Part shown: piece after piece, positions 1 through 10,895 of the stretch | How the letters are laid out: every line of letters starts with the position of its first letter | Numbering within the stretch: position 1 is the stretch's first letter | From: Hondaea fermentalgiana | Taxonomy: Eukaryota > Sar > Bigyra > Thraustochytrida > Thraustochytriidae | DNA length: 64,000 bases | Assembly: GCA_014084085.1 (NCBI GenBank) | Contig: NPFB01000019.1 | Coordinates: 445,310-509,309, forward strand | Direction of reading: 5' to 3' | Position numbers and translations under genes: made by a program | Notes under the pieces: model-generated | Seen by the model: the letters and a program-made list of their open reading frames with translations, nothing else | Told to the model about the DNA's origin: nothing | Database searches by the model: none

Positions 1-2354
1 CCTCCCTCCCTCCCTCCCACCCATCCCGAGGACCGTGACTCCTGCGGAGAGAAGGGAGACACAGCGCGGGCTGCTCGAGGCCCGCGCGCGGAATGGAAAC
101 GAGGCGCTTGTCAAGACGTGCATGCTGGGCGTCCAAGCGCGCCGCGATTCCTGCCGCACGTGCTGTCAACTGGCTGGCAATAAGAAAACAACCTTGCTCG
201 ACTTCTTTTCCCTTCTCCTTCTCGTCCTTCCTCACCTTATCCCCGCAGCTCGGCCTGGCGAAGGGAACGCAGCCGCAGGGTGTGCTGTGGAGAAGCTGTG
301 GGAAGGTATTCGGCCCCGGGTAGGGTAGGAGCGGCCGGCGGGATGGGTGCTCGAGGTATGCCAAGCCAAGCCAAGCCAAGCCAAACCAAGCCAAGCGGAT
401 GATCCCCGTGACTCACGGTGGAACATCGCGGCTCGCGAAGCCCGGCAAGGGCTTCGCGCATCTTTTCGGGCCACGTCTATCTCCCGTTTCGTCGCCTTTC
501 TCCGCTCGCTTGCCACGGCACGAACGACAGTGGCTTTCTCTCGTGACGGTGATTCTTTTGAAAATTATCAATCAATAATCTCATCCGGTTCCATTGGAGG
601 CCTATTTCCATCCAGCCTTGCTTTTCCAGGCTGTTGCGAGCGTCATGTGTGCGCGCGCGCGGCCAACGAACTGCGAGAATGGGCTTCTCCTCAGATGATT
701 CGCGCGAGAAACGGGACGCACACGGTGGCGAATGGATAGTCGGATGGATGGATCGGTGGATCGATCGATGGATCGATCGATCAGTCGATTATTTTTACCT
801 TAAACGATCGACGATCAATTGAACGAACGCGAGCAGCCGCAGGTGAGTAGTTCTTCCATGGCGCATGCATTCCATGCGTTTCATGCAAGCTTGCATTTCT
901 TTGCATTTCTTTCCGAATCTCTCGCCACCTGCCTTGTTACTTTCCTTGGATCTGCCAAAGGCGGTCTTCCGTCGCAGTCTGCAGCTGCTGCTTGCTCGGC
1001 TCGCAGTCGCATTCGATCGTCGCCGACAGAGTGCCCGAGAAGCGAGCGCCGCGGCTGAAAACGCCTCCTCGAAGGCGAGCAGGGCATCATCGAAACCTTC
1101 TCCGATGCCACAAGCCTGAAGCAAGCGCAGCAAGTGCCCAAGATCCGGCTCCGTCACTCCGCCCAGAACGCGAAGCAGGCCGGCCGGACGTGCCTGCAGT
1201 CCAGCAGCCAGCTGTATACACCTAACTGCCTTCGCGTATACCTGCGTGAAGAACCGCCGTGTCCAGCCAGCCATGCTTGTCAGCCAAGCTTGCTCGTCAA
1301 AAGCTTGCCGTGCTTTGCCTTGGGTTGCCTTACAGTTAGTTTGCTGGGCCGCGTCTCCCTCCTCGCCTGCGTCTGGATCGGCTCGCGCAGTCGGAGGCCG
1401 GTCCACCACGGCTGTGGCGCGTGCAGGCGCGCTGCTGAACCAGCTACTGTAAACAGTAAGAGTATCTTATGACGCGCGAATGAGGGTGTGCGCACGTGAG
1501 AGAGGGAAGTGTGTGCGCGCCTTCTCCTCGAGATCGCTGTCGGTCGCATCGACCACAATCGCAGTTGCTGGTTGCTGGTTGGTGATTCGAAGGCCAATGG
1601 ATCGGTCGAATCCAAATGCCAGCGCTGCCCACCCGCCGCTCCGCTTGCGACCAGCGCGCCTCGCAGTTGGTTCCAAGCATCGCTCGCCGGCGAATGGCGG
1701 TGGCGCACGGTGGAGGCACCTCAAACCGAAGCTGTCGTACGAAACAAACGATCGCCCGAGGCGCGGCGCTATAATAATGGCCATGGTGGATGTCGCTCGC
1801 GAGCTGCGGGAGGTACGAAGGAGCGAGAGGGGGAAGCGGAAGCGAAAGCACGAAGCGTCACCGCAATCCCCGCGCCGGACATGGCGGCTGACAGACAAAC
1901 AAACAGATAGACAGGCAGACAAACAGACAGCTAGACAGACTGACAGACAGAGCGTAAATTCATCGCCGACACCTTCGTCTGGTTCCTGTCGCGTCCCATC
2001 CGCTGCTCTTGCTGGCTGCTCGGCTCTCTCCTTTCTCCCCTCCCGGATCCTTGCTTTCCATCACTCCAGGACCGGGCCGGCGTCGCGTGTCAAGTCGGCT
2101 AGTCAGCGCATTCTGACGGTGAGGCCGCACGTGAGAGACTTTCTTTTAAAACACACAAACACGCATCCGTCCGCAGGGAACTCGAAGGAGAGAGGTGGGA
2201 AACAAGAAGCAGAAAAGAGGGCCTCTTTCCCGTTCGCAGCGACAAAAGCGAATTAGCCTCCGCTTGGCGTCGCTTGGGCTGGCCTAGCCATTGGTCGGCC
2301 GAGGCGAGCGGCGCTTGCTGCCAAGAGCTTGCGCAGCAGGCATAGACTGGTAGC
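1..2354. other. Intergenic region upstream of the first type A membrane protein; no supported gene
   Basis: About 2.3 kb without a gene I can support. It begins in a CCCT-type repeat (1-18), then holds a CCAAG pentamer run (361-395), a GATC/GATG-rich stretch (about 740-790) and a CAGA-type tetranucleotide tract (about 1889-1952). ORFs of 130-258 codons occur on both strands but are rich in Arg/Ser/Ala with no recognisable domain, as expected by chance in GC-rich DNA. A splice-donor-like CAG/GTGAGT lies at about 842 and could belong to a 5' leader of the gene at 2355. Confidence 0.5.
361..395. repeat. CCAAG pentanucleotide microsatellite
   Basis: Seven near-perfect tandem copies of CCAAG, one with a single change (CCAAA). 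It is one of several 5-bp repeats in intergenic DNA of this window. Confidence 0.9.
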
Positions 2355-5285
2355 ATGACGCAGCCACCTCTGCCGAGCGGACCGCCGCCGTCCGAAGACG
2401 ACGTGGATCATTCGCCGTGGCGCTTCGTGTCGCGCGTGTCTGCAAAGTTTGGACGCGTGAGCGGCCGGCTCAGCCAGACAGGGTCGAACGGCCAGCGACC
2501 CAGTCTCGCGTCCCTTAACCGCCGCCTGACGCACGTGCATATACCGGGGACACGACGAGAAGACAATGAATATGCCTTTGAGGACTCGGGCGCCTCATCG
2601 GACGAGGAGGACCTCGAAACTGTAGAAGCTGGATCGCTTCCGAGTCATGCAACGAAAGCAAACTTCATGCTTGCCAAAGTCAAGGGAGGCGTAAAAGGAG
2701 CAGGCATGGCGACGGGCCACAAAGTGGCAAACCAGAGGATCCCGCAGCGAATTTGGCTCGCTCTCATCGCCGTCTGCTGGCTGTGGCTAACATCGTACGC
2801 ACTGGCACAGTACATCGTAAACTCGTACATCCCGGTCCCCGACCTAGACTCGGTGTACGACGGAAATACGCTAGCGTATGAAACCTCGGCTGCCGCCCGC
2901 GAGGAGTACGCCGCAGATGTCGAGCGCGTCGCCGACGCTTGCGAGGCGGCCTTTATCCAGGCCAATTTGACGGAAATCGCACGTAGCCAAAGCTATCGCA
3001 CCTACAACGAGAATCAGATCACCTGGCTCGCAGGCAACATTACCTTGATCGAAGCCTACTACAATGTCACACAACTGGCTCTGGACGCGCTCGCAGAGGC
3101 CGGCGATATCGACCTCGCAGAAGGATCGATCTATCGCTCAGACTCTGTCGCAGATGAATGTAAACTCATTTCTAGCATTGTCGCTGGTGAAGAAGCTGCA
3201 ATCAATGCACTAAACAGCGCGAATGAGTACGTTTCGACCACAAACGCAGCGGCCGAGGACCTCGCCTATCAGCTTCAGCGAAAGCGGGAGTACGACACCG
3301 AGTATTATGCAAACAAGACGCAAGACTTGGTAGACTTGCAGGAACAGCTCGTCGCCAGCGTGCACAACATGACAGCGAGTTTCTTGAACATTGGAAGCTA
3401 CTTGGACGAGTTCAAAGAGTGCGTAGTAGCGGACGGATCCTGCGATAGCTCCAGCTCGACGGTTTTCGATAAGCTGTCCAGCATGTACACTTCGGGCTTG
3501 CAGTTCTTCTCTAACATCAAGACTGCTGCATCCAATTACAAGGAGGCAGCTTTGGAACAAATGAACGAGTACAACAAGACCATCATCAGCATCAACGACA
3601 ATCTTGCGTCCATTCAACAACACTTTGGAACCATTAGTGGCATTCCGTCCACATCTGACACAAGCACGCCAAACTTTGACGTGGATAGCTACTCGATGGA
3701 TTCTGTGAGCACCCCGGATGACGTCACGAGTTCCTTCAATGAATCGTATTCGTCGTTGACATCAAACGTGAGCAGTTCAGGAGAAGTCTTTGAGGCTGAC
3801 GCCAATGCGACGCGGGAGAACTCTGTTGGCTGGGAAGAGGGATGGGACGATGACTACAGCCCTGCAGACAACGAAACAGAAACAAACGCAACCGTCGCCG
3901 CGCTTGCATCCTCGGGAGATACGTTCATTTCAAACTTCAGTTCAACACTGAGCTCTATCACCGAAGATGTCGATGAGGATTATGGCGACGTCATTGACTC
4001 GGTCGTATCAACCACCGTCAACGCCACTGTGTCGGCCTCTGATGTTCTTGTTGAACTCACGGACCACTCGTCGTGGGATTTTTATGCGTACAACTCGAGC
4101 ATTATCTCGCAAATCTCGGATGGTTTTCAAGATATGAGCGACCTCATCCTGACCTTCGACACTGTCTTTCGCGTCATGTACACGCTCATCATTATCAACA
4201 AATATTGGTCCCTCACAGGACTTGCAACACCTCCTGGTGATGCTCGCATCAAGGCTGAGTCCGGGGCTGGGTGGGGTCCAAAGAAGACTCTAGTGCAAAA
4301 GCTCGCGGCCATCTTCCTGAACCCGATCTTCATCACCTTGGTGTCGGTGACGGGTGTGTCGTTGGTCCTGTACATGTTTTGGTGGGCTTATAGTCCTCTC
4401 TACTTTGCCTATGTGGAGTCCTGCGTGCAAAATGACTGGCGTGACATCGAGGCAGGCACTGTCAACGGAACGATGCTCTACCGGAATGCATACTCGGTAG
4501 TATTCCAGTACGCATGCGCAACAGGCGATACGCTTGCTCAGACGCGCACAGACGACATTAATGTAGGTCGCGACTTTTTCTGCAGCAAGCAGACGTATGA
4601 CGACACGATCTACTACAACGACCAAGTCGAGCTCTTCGATGACCTCTACGAGCGCTTTGAGTCGACTGTGAATCAAAACGCCGCACTCGTGGAATGCCTG
4701 AATCTGGCCAATATTGATGCTCAAGAAAATACGGATTTCGAGGTTCGTGTCGCGTTAGCCAACTTCGCATACGAATTTGGTCCTCTCACGCAGAGTGCAA
4801 TCTACGATTGCGACAATGTGCAAGGCTGTGATGCTATTCGTGGCAAGGACGAGGTGCAGAGTCAGGCCGAAGGCCCAGACGAAGATCTCTTGCAGTCTGT
4901 CACCTTTGACGCGACTTGCAACAGCGAATACTGGGTCCATGCCAACCTATTTTCGGGTTTCATGGTGATCAGTGTGTACATTATCCTGAACATTTCACGT
5001 ATCACGGGGAGCCGGGCGCTGGTGCGCGTGCTGTGGCGCCAGGTGGTCGTTCGAAATTTTAGTGTCTTTATCAGCGTCACAGATCGCGGTGAGATTATCT
5101 ACCCTGAGCGTGTCACCGAGAAAGGAGACACGATGCAGGAGGCGATTCGATTGGCAGTCAAGAAAGCGATCAAGTCATGGGAGCGTTGGGGCTGGTTCTT
5201 TTTGTTCATGGCCATTTTCATGAATGCCCCTTGGATTTATGCTTTGTGGTATATCTCGTCGACAATCGAGTACTCGAGCTCTTGA
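2355..5285 (+). CDS. Type A multipass membrane glycoprotein (five predicted TM segments), unrecognised family
   Basis: 976 residues, intronless. I do not recognise the family. The N-terminus (1-130) is cytosolic-looking, with proline-rich PLPSGPPPSEDD, a DHSPW motif and an acidic SSDEEDLETVE patch. Predicted membrane segments are near 133-155, 597-618, 652-680, 862-884 and 945-968. Two large loops (about 156-595 and 681-861) carry many N-glycosylation sequons (for example NLT, NIT, NVT, NKT, NMT, NGT) and paired cysteines, so they are probably extracellular or lumenal. A cytosolic loop after TM4 contains YPERVTEKGDTMQEAI. It is closely related to the protein at 10896-13997 and more distantly to those at 5742-8732 and 51466-54615. 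The topology recalls prominins, but I see no sequence evidence for homology. It is convergent with the next gene (456 bp between stops). The start is the first Met and aligns with the paralogue's DHSPW region. Confidence 0.9.
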   Translation: MTQPPLPSGPPPSEDDVDHSPWRFVSRVSAKFGRVSGRLSQTGSNGQRPSLASLNRRLTHVHIPGTRREDNEYAFEDSGASSDEEDLETVEAGSLPSHATKANFMLAKVKGGVKGAGMATGHKVANQRIPQRIWLALIAVCWLWLTSYALAQYIVNSYIPVPDLDSVYDGNTLAYETSAAAREEYAADVERVADACEAAFIQANLTEIARSQSYRTYNENQITWLAGNITLIEAYYNVTQLALDALAEAGDIDLAEGSIYRSDSVADECKLISSIVAGEEAAINALNSANEYVSTTNAAAEDLAYQLQRKREYDTEYYANKTQDLVDLQEQLVASVHNMTASFLNIGSYLDEFKECVVADGSCDSSSSTVFDKLSSMYTSGLQFFSNIKTAASNYKEAALEQMNEYNKTIISINDNLASIQQHFGTISGIPSTSDTSTPNFDVDSYSMDSVSTPDDVTSSFNESYSSLTSNVSSSGEVFEADANATRENSVGWEEGWDDDYSPADNETETNATVAALASSGDTFISNFSSTLSSITEDVDEDYGDVIDSVVSTTVNATVSASDVLVELTDHSSWDFYAYNSSIISQISDGFQDMSDLILTFDTVFRVMYTLIIINKYWSLTGLATPPGDARIKAESGAGWGPKKTLVQKLAAIFLNPIFITLVSVTGVSLVLYMFWWAYSPLYFAYVESCVQNDWRDIEAGTVNGTMLYRNAYSVVFQYACATGDTLAQTRTDDINVGRDFFCSKQTYDDTIYYNDQVELFDDLYERFESTVNQNAALVECLNLANIDAQENTDFEVRVALANFAYEFGPLTQSAIYDCDNVQGCDAIRGKDEVQSQAEGPDEDLLQSVTFDATCNSEYWVHANLFSGFMVISVYIILNISRITGSRALVRVLWRQVVVRNFSVFISVTDRGEIIYPERVTEKGDTMQEAIRLAVKKAIKSWERWGWFFLFMAIFMNAPWIYALWYISSTIEYSSS

Positions 5286-5741
5286 GGCTTTTCAGTTTCT
5301 TTTTCTGTTGTTGTTTATTGTCATCAATTTGTAACTTTGTGTTTTTTGTGTTTTGGTGTTGTCGACGGATGAGGTTCGAAAATGTTTTTTTGTTTTTTTC
5401 CACACAGCTTACTCCTGTCTGCAAAAGAAGAGTCCGGAATCGTGTATGTCTGCTGGCATTTTATTGGGTTCGACGCTGAATGGGGGGGGCGCCGAGGTTT
5501 GTCACGAACGGGGTGAGATTGATCATTGTTCTGGTGTCCTGTGGAATCGGGGGTGTGGCGCTACACCACAGTAAGGATGCATTTCAGTTTGATAATTGGC
5601 CCACGAAAAGAGAACTTCCCAGTATGATCATTGACGTGTCACCCAAATCACTACCACCACCAACAACAGCAATAACAACAACAACAACAACAACAACAAC
5701 ATAAGTTTTGGGGGATGTTTAGTCCTCAAAATGTTAAAAAA
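5286..5741. other. Shared 3' region of two convergent membrane-protein genes
   Basis: 456 bp between the stop codons of two convergent paralogues. It is T-rich just after the + strand stop and contains a CAA trinucleotide run at about 5670-5702. No gene is seen. Both 3' UTRs and poly(A) sites must lie here. Confidence 0.6.
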
Positions 5742-8732
5742 TCACAGATCGCAGATACGATCCGAATCAAAGGCCAGGCTTCGCCGTAGTGTGATGAGAA
5801 TGGCGAACCATGGCACAATGAGTGAGATGCCAAAAAGAGTGATGGCACAGCCGCGGCGCTCAAAGGCGCGAATGGCGATCCGTAGCTGCTTGACAATGAC
5901 CTTGCGAAAAGACTCGCCCTTGACAGTGACATCCTCGGGGTAAATCATGGTGCCGTCTTCCCGGCACGACGCGATAATCGCAAACTTGTGCGAGCTTAGA
6001 TGACGCCAGCTGATCTTTACAATGCCGTTGAGGAAGATCATGCGCGCCAAGTTAGTGGTAATGTAGCCGAGAAGGGCGCAAAAGAAGGTGAGCAGCTCTG
6101 CGTGCAGATACCACTCCATGGTGCACGAGGTATCAAAGGTTACGCCTCGAAGAATAGGTTCGCTGGGCCCTGAGCACTGGAAGTCACAGGGAGCAATCTG
6201 ATCGCAATCGTAGATACGGTCAAGCGAGAGAACCTGCAAATTAAGCGTTTGCAAATACTCTTCGAATGGTGGAAACGTGCGAACGCACGACTCGAGGGCG
6301 CTATCGCGGACCAGATTCGAGAACTCGTCCGTCCAGCCATTGGCGGTTTCAATCGCATCGAAGTCAACACAGCTCCGAAGATACTCGATTTTGCCAGAGA
6401 GATCGGCGGCACGCGTATTGTAGTACTCGAGACGATCATCTTGGTTCAAGCGAAGCGAGATGGAGTCGATCGTGGAGTCACGGCACGAAAGCTCCATGTT
6501 GACTCCAATCGAGTCAATCTCCGTGTTGGCCACGTAGTCTCCATCACTAAAGGCATACTGCTCTGCGAGCGCGTACGAGTTACGGTAGAGCATGGTGCCA
6601 TTAGCAGTAGTGTTGTAGAGGAGTTCACCGTCATTCCCCGTAATGGAGTTCTTAATCTCCACAAAGCACTTATCGACACAGTTATTCGTGTACTCATTGT
6701 AGATGGGGCTGTAGGTGCCGTAAAATGCGGCTCCGAAAAGACCAAGAAAGAGGATGATGATGGCAATGTTGAAGACGGGGTTCGTGAGAATGTTGCCAAT
6801 TTTCTGCATAGGGTTGGCTTTGGCCTGAAAAACACCCGCAGCAATACCGCGCTTGGTGCGGACGTCGGCAGGAGGAGTGTTAATGGCCGAGATATTCCAA
6901 TACTTGCGGATGAGCATAATGGAGCGGAGAATACGGTATGCATAATCGAATGCGAGCGCGAGGTCGTTGACGTCGGTAATGCCGTTGTAGACCTGGTTAA
7001 AGACGTCATCAGAGTAAGAGTAGACGTCAGACCACTCGCGAGGGTCCGCTTTGTTGAGGAGGCTCGCGCTTGCCTCGGAAACGTTCACCTGGGCCTCATC
7101 GATGAACTCTTCGATGCTGCTCGTGCCATTCTCCTCGGACGAAACGGAATCGAGCTCGTCCGCTACGTCACCAACAATCGTGGCCGAAGAGCGTCTCTGT
7201 TCATCAAGAAGGGTCTCGTTGACATAGGGCGGATTATAATCATCAAAGAACACCTGCAGAAGCGCTGTGGTGTTGCCTTCATAGAGAGCGTTGGAAGCAG
7301 CAATGAGGTCTGCTTCCGTGTACACTTGGCTCATGAATCCATTTGCCTGCGCCAACATATCGTCATAGACTTCTTCAGGGTTGGGGTCGACGAGATTCGA
7401 AAGGGAGTCGTACTGCGCGCTCACGAGATTGCCAAGGGAATCAGCAAAGTCGAGAGAGATGCCAGAGACGTAGACCAAGCCTGCAGAGAATCCTGCTGCC
7501 GAGAGGACACCCTGGACGCTGACGCAAAAGTCGTAAAGAGACTGATAATTGGCCATCTTGGCTTCGATAGAATTGCGGTATACGCGGGCCCGGTCGAGCA
7601 TTTCTTCGTATTCGCCCTTCATAGAGTCGAACCGGGTCCGGGCCTTGCCAAAGATGGTTGTCTCAGAGCAGCTCACCGACGCTCCATTTTGTTTTGTATA
7701 GGTACCATCGGTCGAAACGCAGGCCATGAACTCGGAGAAGGACTGGTCGATTGCGTCGATCACGGCCTGCGGGTCTGTGAGGTTCCCTGTGAGGTCGCCA
7801 ACAACGCTGCTAAAGAGATTGTTGGTCTTGTTGTCCATGAATTGAAGGTCATAGAGCGCGCGGGCTGCCAGCTGGTCGCTTAAGCCGTTGACAGTCTCAT
7901 CGGTGGAGCCCTTGTATGCCTCGAGATCGGCGACAGCGCCTGCAGCCAGAGCCTCGCTACTCAGAAACTCGGAGATATCCGTCTCTCCACAGGTTCCGGT
8001 CTCGTCCACATTGCTGGTCACGCTGCTTGCGTCATTGAGCTTTTCGTTGGCATCAATGAAGGCCTCACTGCAGAGGATAACTTCATCCTTGATCTCCTCG
8101 AGGCGGTCCTCGATGGCTGTTTGGATAGTTCGGATGCGATCTTCCTCGTTTGTCTTGTCGCGCGCGAACGAGATGGTGCACTCCTCGGAGACCTCGGTTG
8201 CGCAGGCCTTGTAGGCTGCGCGCTGGTCCTGGGTGATTTCGAACATGCGCTCCGTGGAGTCGCTCACGGTCGCTTGGGTTGGCGTCGGGATGAAGAGGTG
8301 CGTGACCTCCTTGGCGACGACGAGGGAAGTCAGCCAGAGCAGACTGACTGCAAGGGCGCACATGAAGGCGCGCTCGCAGGCATGTTTCTTCCTGATTTGT
8401 TTGTGGACCTGGTTGCCCATACGCTTGACGATATTTCCCTTTTTGTCCTTGACGACCGTGGCGTCTTCGAGCGGGGGCATGTCGTCCGGGTGCGCCATGG
8501 ACGGGGGCCGCGCCTTGAAGAAGGAGCTACCGGGCATGGAGGGGGGTCGCTTGAAGAGTGAGCCACCGCCGCTGCCGGTCATCGAGGGTCGCTTCAGGAA
8601 CGAGCTTGCCTTGCGCGGCGGCGGACCAGCCGGAGTTGGCGGGGTCGCCGTGGGGACCGCCATGGTGAACTCGTCTTCATCCTGCTCCGCGAACGGGTAC
8701 GCCGCCGAGGGCGGCCTTGCCTTGAAAGGCAT
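5742..8732 (-). CDS. Type B multipass membrane glycoprotein with FKARPPS motifs
   Basis: 996 residues from the chosen Met. The ORF is open to a Met at 8789, but the start at 8732 gives MPFKARPPS, matching the MFKARPPS start of the paralogue at 51466. The cytosolic N-terminus has full motifs FKARPPS at 3-9 and 72-78 and reduced forms FLKRPS (45-50) and FKRPPS (60-65). TM1 follows RKKHACERAFMCALAVSLLWLTS; four further membrane segments and two sequon-rich loops follow in the same order as in the type A proteins. Family signatures include NISAINTPPADVRTK after TM2, NGTMLYRNSYALAEQYA and YDCDQIAPCDFQCSGP in loop 2, and IYPEDVTVKGESF in the last cytosolic loop. Function unknown. It is probably the product of an old duplication, followed by inversion relative to its + strand neighbours. 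Confidence 0.88.
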   Translation of the reverse strand: MPFKARPPSAAYPFAEQDEDEFTMAVPTATPPTPAGPPPRKASSFLKRPSMTGSGGGSLFKRPPSMPGSSFFKARPPSMAHPDDMPPLEDATVVKDKKGNIVKRMGNQVHKQIRKKHACERAFMCALAVSLLWLTSLVVAKEVTHLFIPTPTQATVSDSTERMFEITQDQRAAYKACATEVSEECTISFARDKTNEEDRIRTIQTAIEDRLEEIKDEVILCSEAFIDANEKLNDASSVTSNVDETGTCGETDISEFLSSEALAAGAVADLEAYKGSTDETVNGLSDQLAARALYDLQFMDNKTNNLFSSVVGDLTGNLTDPQAVIDAIDQSFSEFMACVSTDGTYTKQNGASVSCSETTIFGKARTRFDSMKGEYEEMLDRARVYRNSIEAKMANYQSLYDFCVSVQGVLSAAGFSAGLVYVSGISLDFADSLGNLVSAQYDSLSNLVDPNPEEVYDDMLAQANGFMSQVYTEADLIAASNALYEGNTTALLQVFFDDYNPPYVNETLLDEQRRSSATIVGDVADELDSVSSEENGTSSIEEFIDEAQVNVSEASASLLNKADPREWSDVYSYSDDVFNQVYNGITDVNDLALAFDYAYRILRSIMLIRKYWNISAINTPPADVRTKRGIAAGVFQAKANPMQKIGNILTNPVFNIAIIILFLGLFGAAFYGTYSPIYNEYTNNCVDKCFVEIKNSITGNDGELLYNTTANGTMLYRNSYALAEQYAFSDGDYVANTEIDSIGVNMELSCRDSTIDSISLRLNQDDRLEYYNTRAADLSGKIEYLRSCVDFDAIETANGWTDEFSNLVRDSALESCVRTFPPFEEYLQTLNLQVLSLDRIYDCDQIAPCDFQCSGPSEPILRGVTFDTSCTMEWYLHAELLTFFCALLGYITTNLARMIFLNGIVKISWRHLSSHKFAIIASCREDGTMIYPEDVTVKGESFRKVIVKQLRIAIRAFERRGCAITLFGISLIVPWFAILITLRRSLAFDSDRICDL

Positions 8733-10895
8733 CGCTCGAGTACGCTCGGGCAAGCAGCCGAGCGAGCGAGCACGCGAGCACGCGAGCACGCTTCGGGCGC
8801 TTTCGTTGCGGCCGGCCAGCCGGCTCGGCGTCCGTCTCGGTTTGAACGCGAATACTGTAGATGTTGAAGTTCAAGCGAACTTGCGCTCAATCAGCCACTG
8901 CCGGCCGCGAGCGAGGCTCTTTGGCAGCAAGGCAAGCACGCGAGGAAGGAAGGCGTGCCAGCGACGCGGAGCGCGGAGCGGAGCGGGCCGCGCGCGCGAG
9001 GTTTGCTCGCTCGCTCGCTCGCTCGCTCGCTCGCTCGCTCCTTCTCTGCACGCGCGTGGTAGTAGTACTATAGGCCCTTGTTGAGAAGGCCTAGTACCAA
9101 GAGCTTTTTGTTTTTATTCTTTTGTTCATGACCGTCAGTCACACAGTCAAGCCCACGCTGGCTGGTTGGCGCAAGTGCGCCTTCCGCGATACCCGACTTG
9201 CAGGCGTGCGTCGCAAGTGGGGAATGTATACCTCTGTTTGTTGCCTGTATGGCTGTCTGTCTGTCTGGCAGCTGGGCGCTGGCGCTTGTGCACGCGCCGG
9301 CTACGTGCCCTCATGATGAGTCCACCTCGACTCCGCGCGTTCGCCTCGGCCTCCTTTCTTGGCAGCTAGCCGCGAAGCTCGCAGCTGTGCTCCTCCTCCG
9401 CGCAGCTGCAGCGTGCCTGCACAGCCTGCCGCTGCTGCACTTCGCCTCGCGAGAGCGAGAGACCGACCACGAGCGACAGCGCCATGACGCCGCTGCCGCC
9501 GTAAATAAAAGACCCGCTTTATTATGCATAAGCGCACACCCCCCAAAACACACACCCTGCCTCACAGTGTGAGACACTGCACGCGCGAAGCCAAAAGCCA
9601 GACAGATGCGCGCTTCTCCTTTCTCTCTCTCTCTCTCCACCACCACTGCTGCTCCTGCGCTGGCTCGGCGGCCGTCGGCCGGCGCAGCCACCCTGGTGAG
9701 GAGCGGCGAGCGCGGTGGCCGCCGCGGAGACTCACAGACAGACAGGGAGACTTCCGCGAGCAGCGGCCTGGCGGGCCGCTCCGCGAGCCGTCTCGGATCA
9801 CGCTCCGGCCCGCTTCGGTCGCGCGCGGCTACGGTGCCCTCCGTCACTGGCGGCGTATAGGTCGCACGGGTTGTCAGTGGCCTTAGTTGGCAGCACAGAA
9901 GCTGCGGGTCCACAGCGCGGTGCACGGCAGGTACGCCCTGGCGAAAGCCGGCGAAGGTGTCGCAGTGGACGCTTGGGGGGCGGAGTCATCTCGCAGACTG
10001 CCACAGCCCGCCGCCCGACTTGGGAGTGAAGCCGGGAGAAAACCAGCGTAGCCGCGTATGCACGCATGCTAATGTGGGAGTACGGTGTGCGGCTAGCACG
10101 CGTCGAGGTAAGTTGAGTAAAAGCGGGGATAATAGGAAAATAGATTTATAGCCGACTTGCACGGTCCTTTTGTAACTGAAGAGCTCGACTCCACTGGCAG
10201 GCCTCCTCACAGCCTCTGCTCCGAAACCACCTCAGTAAAGTCTCCGCCACTGGACTTCAGCATTCCAAAAGAAAAAAAAATTCTAACTGTACCTTGTACG
10301 AGCCGGCCTCGGCCGGCCGGCCCGGAAGTGAAACAAAACGCGCGCATACAGTGCGTGGCGGCGTCGCAAAGTCGGGTAAACGAGGCTGAAAGTAGAGTAT
10401 AGTCCCCGACCGGAGCGGCGCGTGCACGCGTCTTCATACACACCAGTCAAGCCGTGGCCTAGCGATACTTCTATTCATACTAACTACTTCTACCGAGAAG
10501 ATTTCTGCCACCACTATCGGCACAGTCCTGCCTGCAGCATCAGCAGCAGAGTTCAAGAGCGTGGCGCGCGCGAAGAAGCGAGCGGGGGCAAGCGCACTGG
10601 CGCTGCGCGCGACCAGTTCGCTTCGCTTTGGTTTGCGTCGCTTCGCCCGGCGCGGCGCGGCGCGGCTCAGATCGGCTCGGCTCGGCTCGGCTCATCTCGA
10701 CCCATCGCGGGCTCGCGTGCGCGTACTCGGTACGGCGCGCACGCACGCACGCACGCACGGAAAACAGAGCAGCAGCGGCTGCGGCAGCAAAGGCAGCAAA
10801 GGCCAGGCGTAAAAGGTCTCATTGACAGCATACGCGAGCACCGCGGGCGGTGAGACTTGCCTTCTCGAGGCGGTCGAGCGCCAAGGACTCTTTGA
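8733..10895. other. Divergent intergenic region between type B and type A membrane protein genes
   Basis: About 2.2 kb between divergent starts. It contains a GCTC microsatellite (9005-9041), a pentamer GGCTC run (about 10668-10693), an ACGC run (about 10739-10758) and other low-complexity tracts. ORFs up to 204 codons have no recognisable domain. A strong donor-like GAG/GTAAGT at about 10107 and pyrimidine/CAG-rich acceptor-like sequence near 10525-10549 suggest a 5' leader intron for the gene at 10896; this is inference. Confidence 0.45.
9005..9041. repeat. GCTC tetranucleotide microsatellite
   Basis: About nine tandem copies of GCTC/CTCG in the divergent intergenic region. Confidence 0.9.

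Noticed and set aside
795..1409. 204-codon minus-strand ORF with a Leu-rich middle
   Set aside because: One segment looks plausible (EPDLGHLLRLLQACGIGEGF) but the flanks are chance-like and no family is recognisable.
6249..7883. 544-codon + strand ORF
   Set aside because: Antisense shadow of the type B membrane protein gene.
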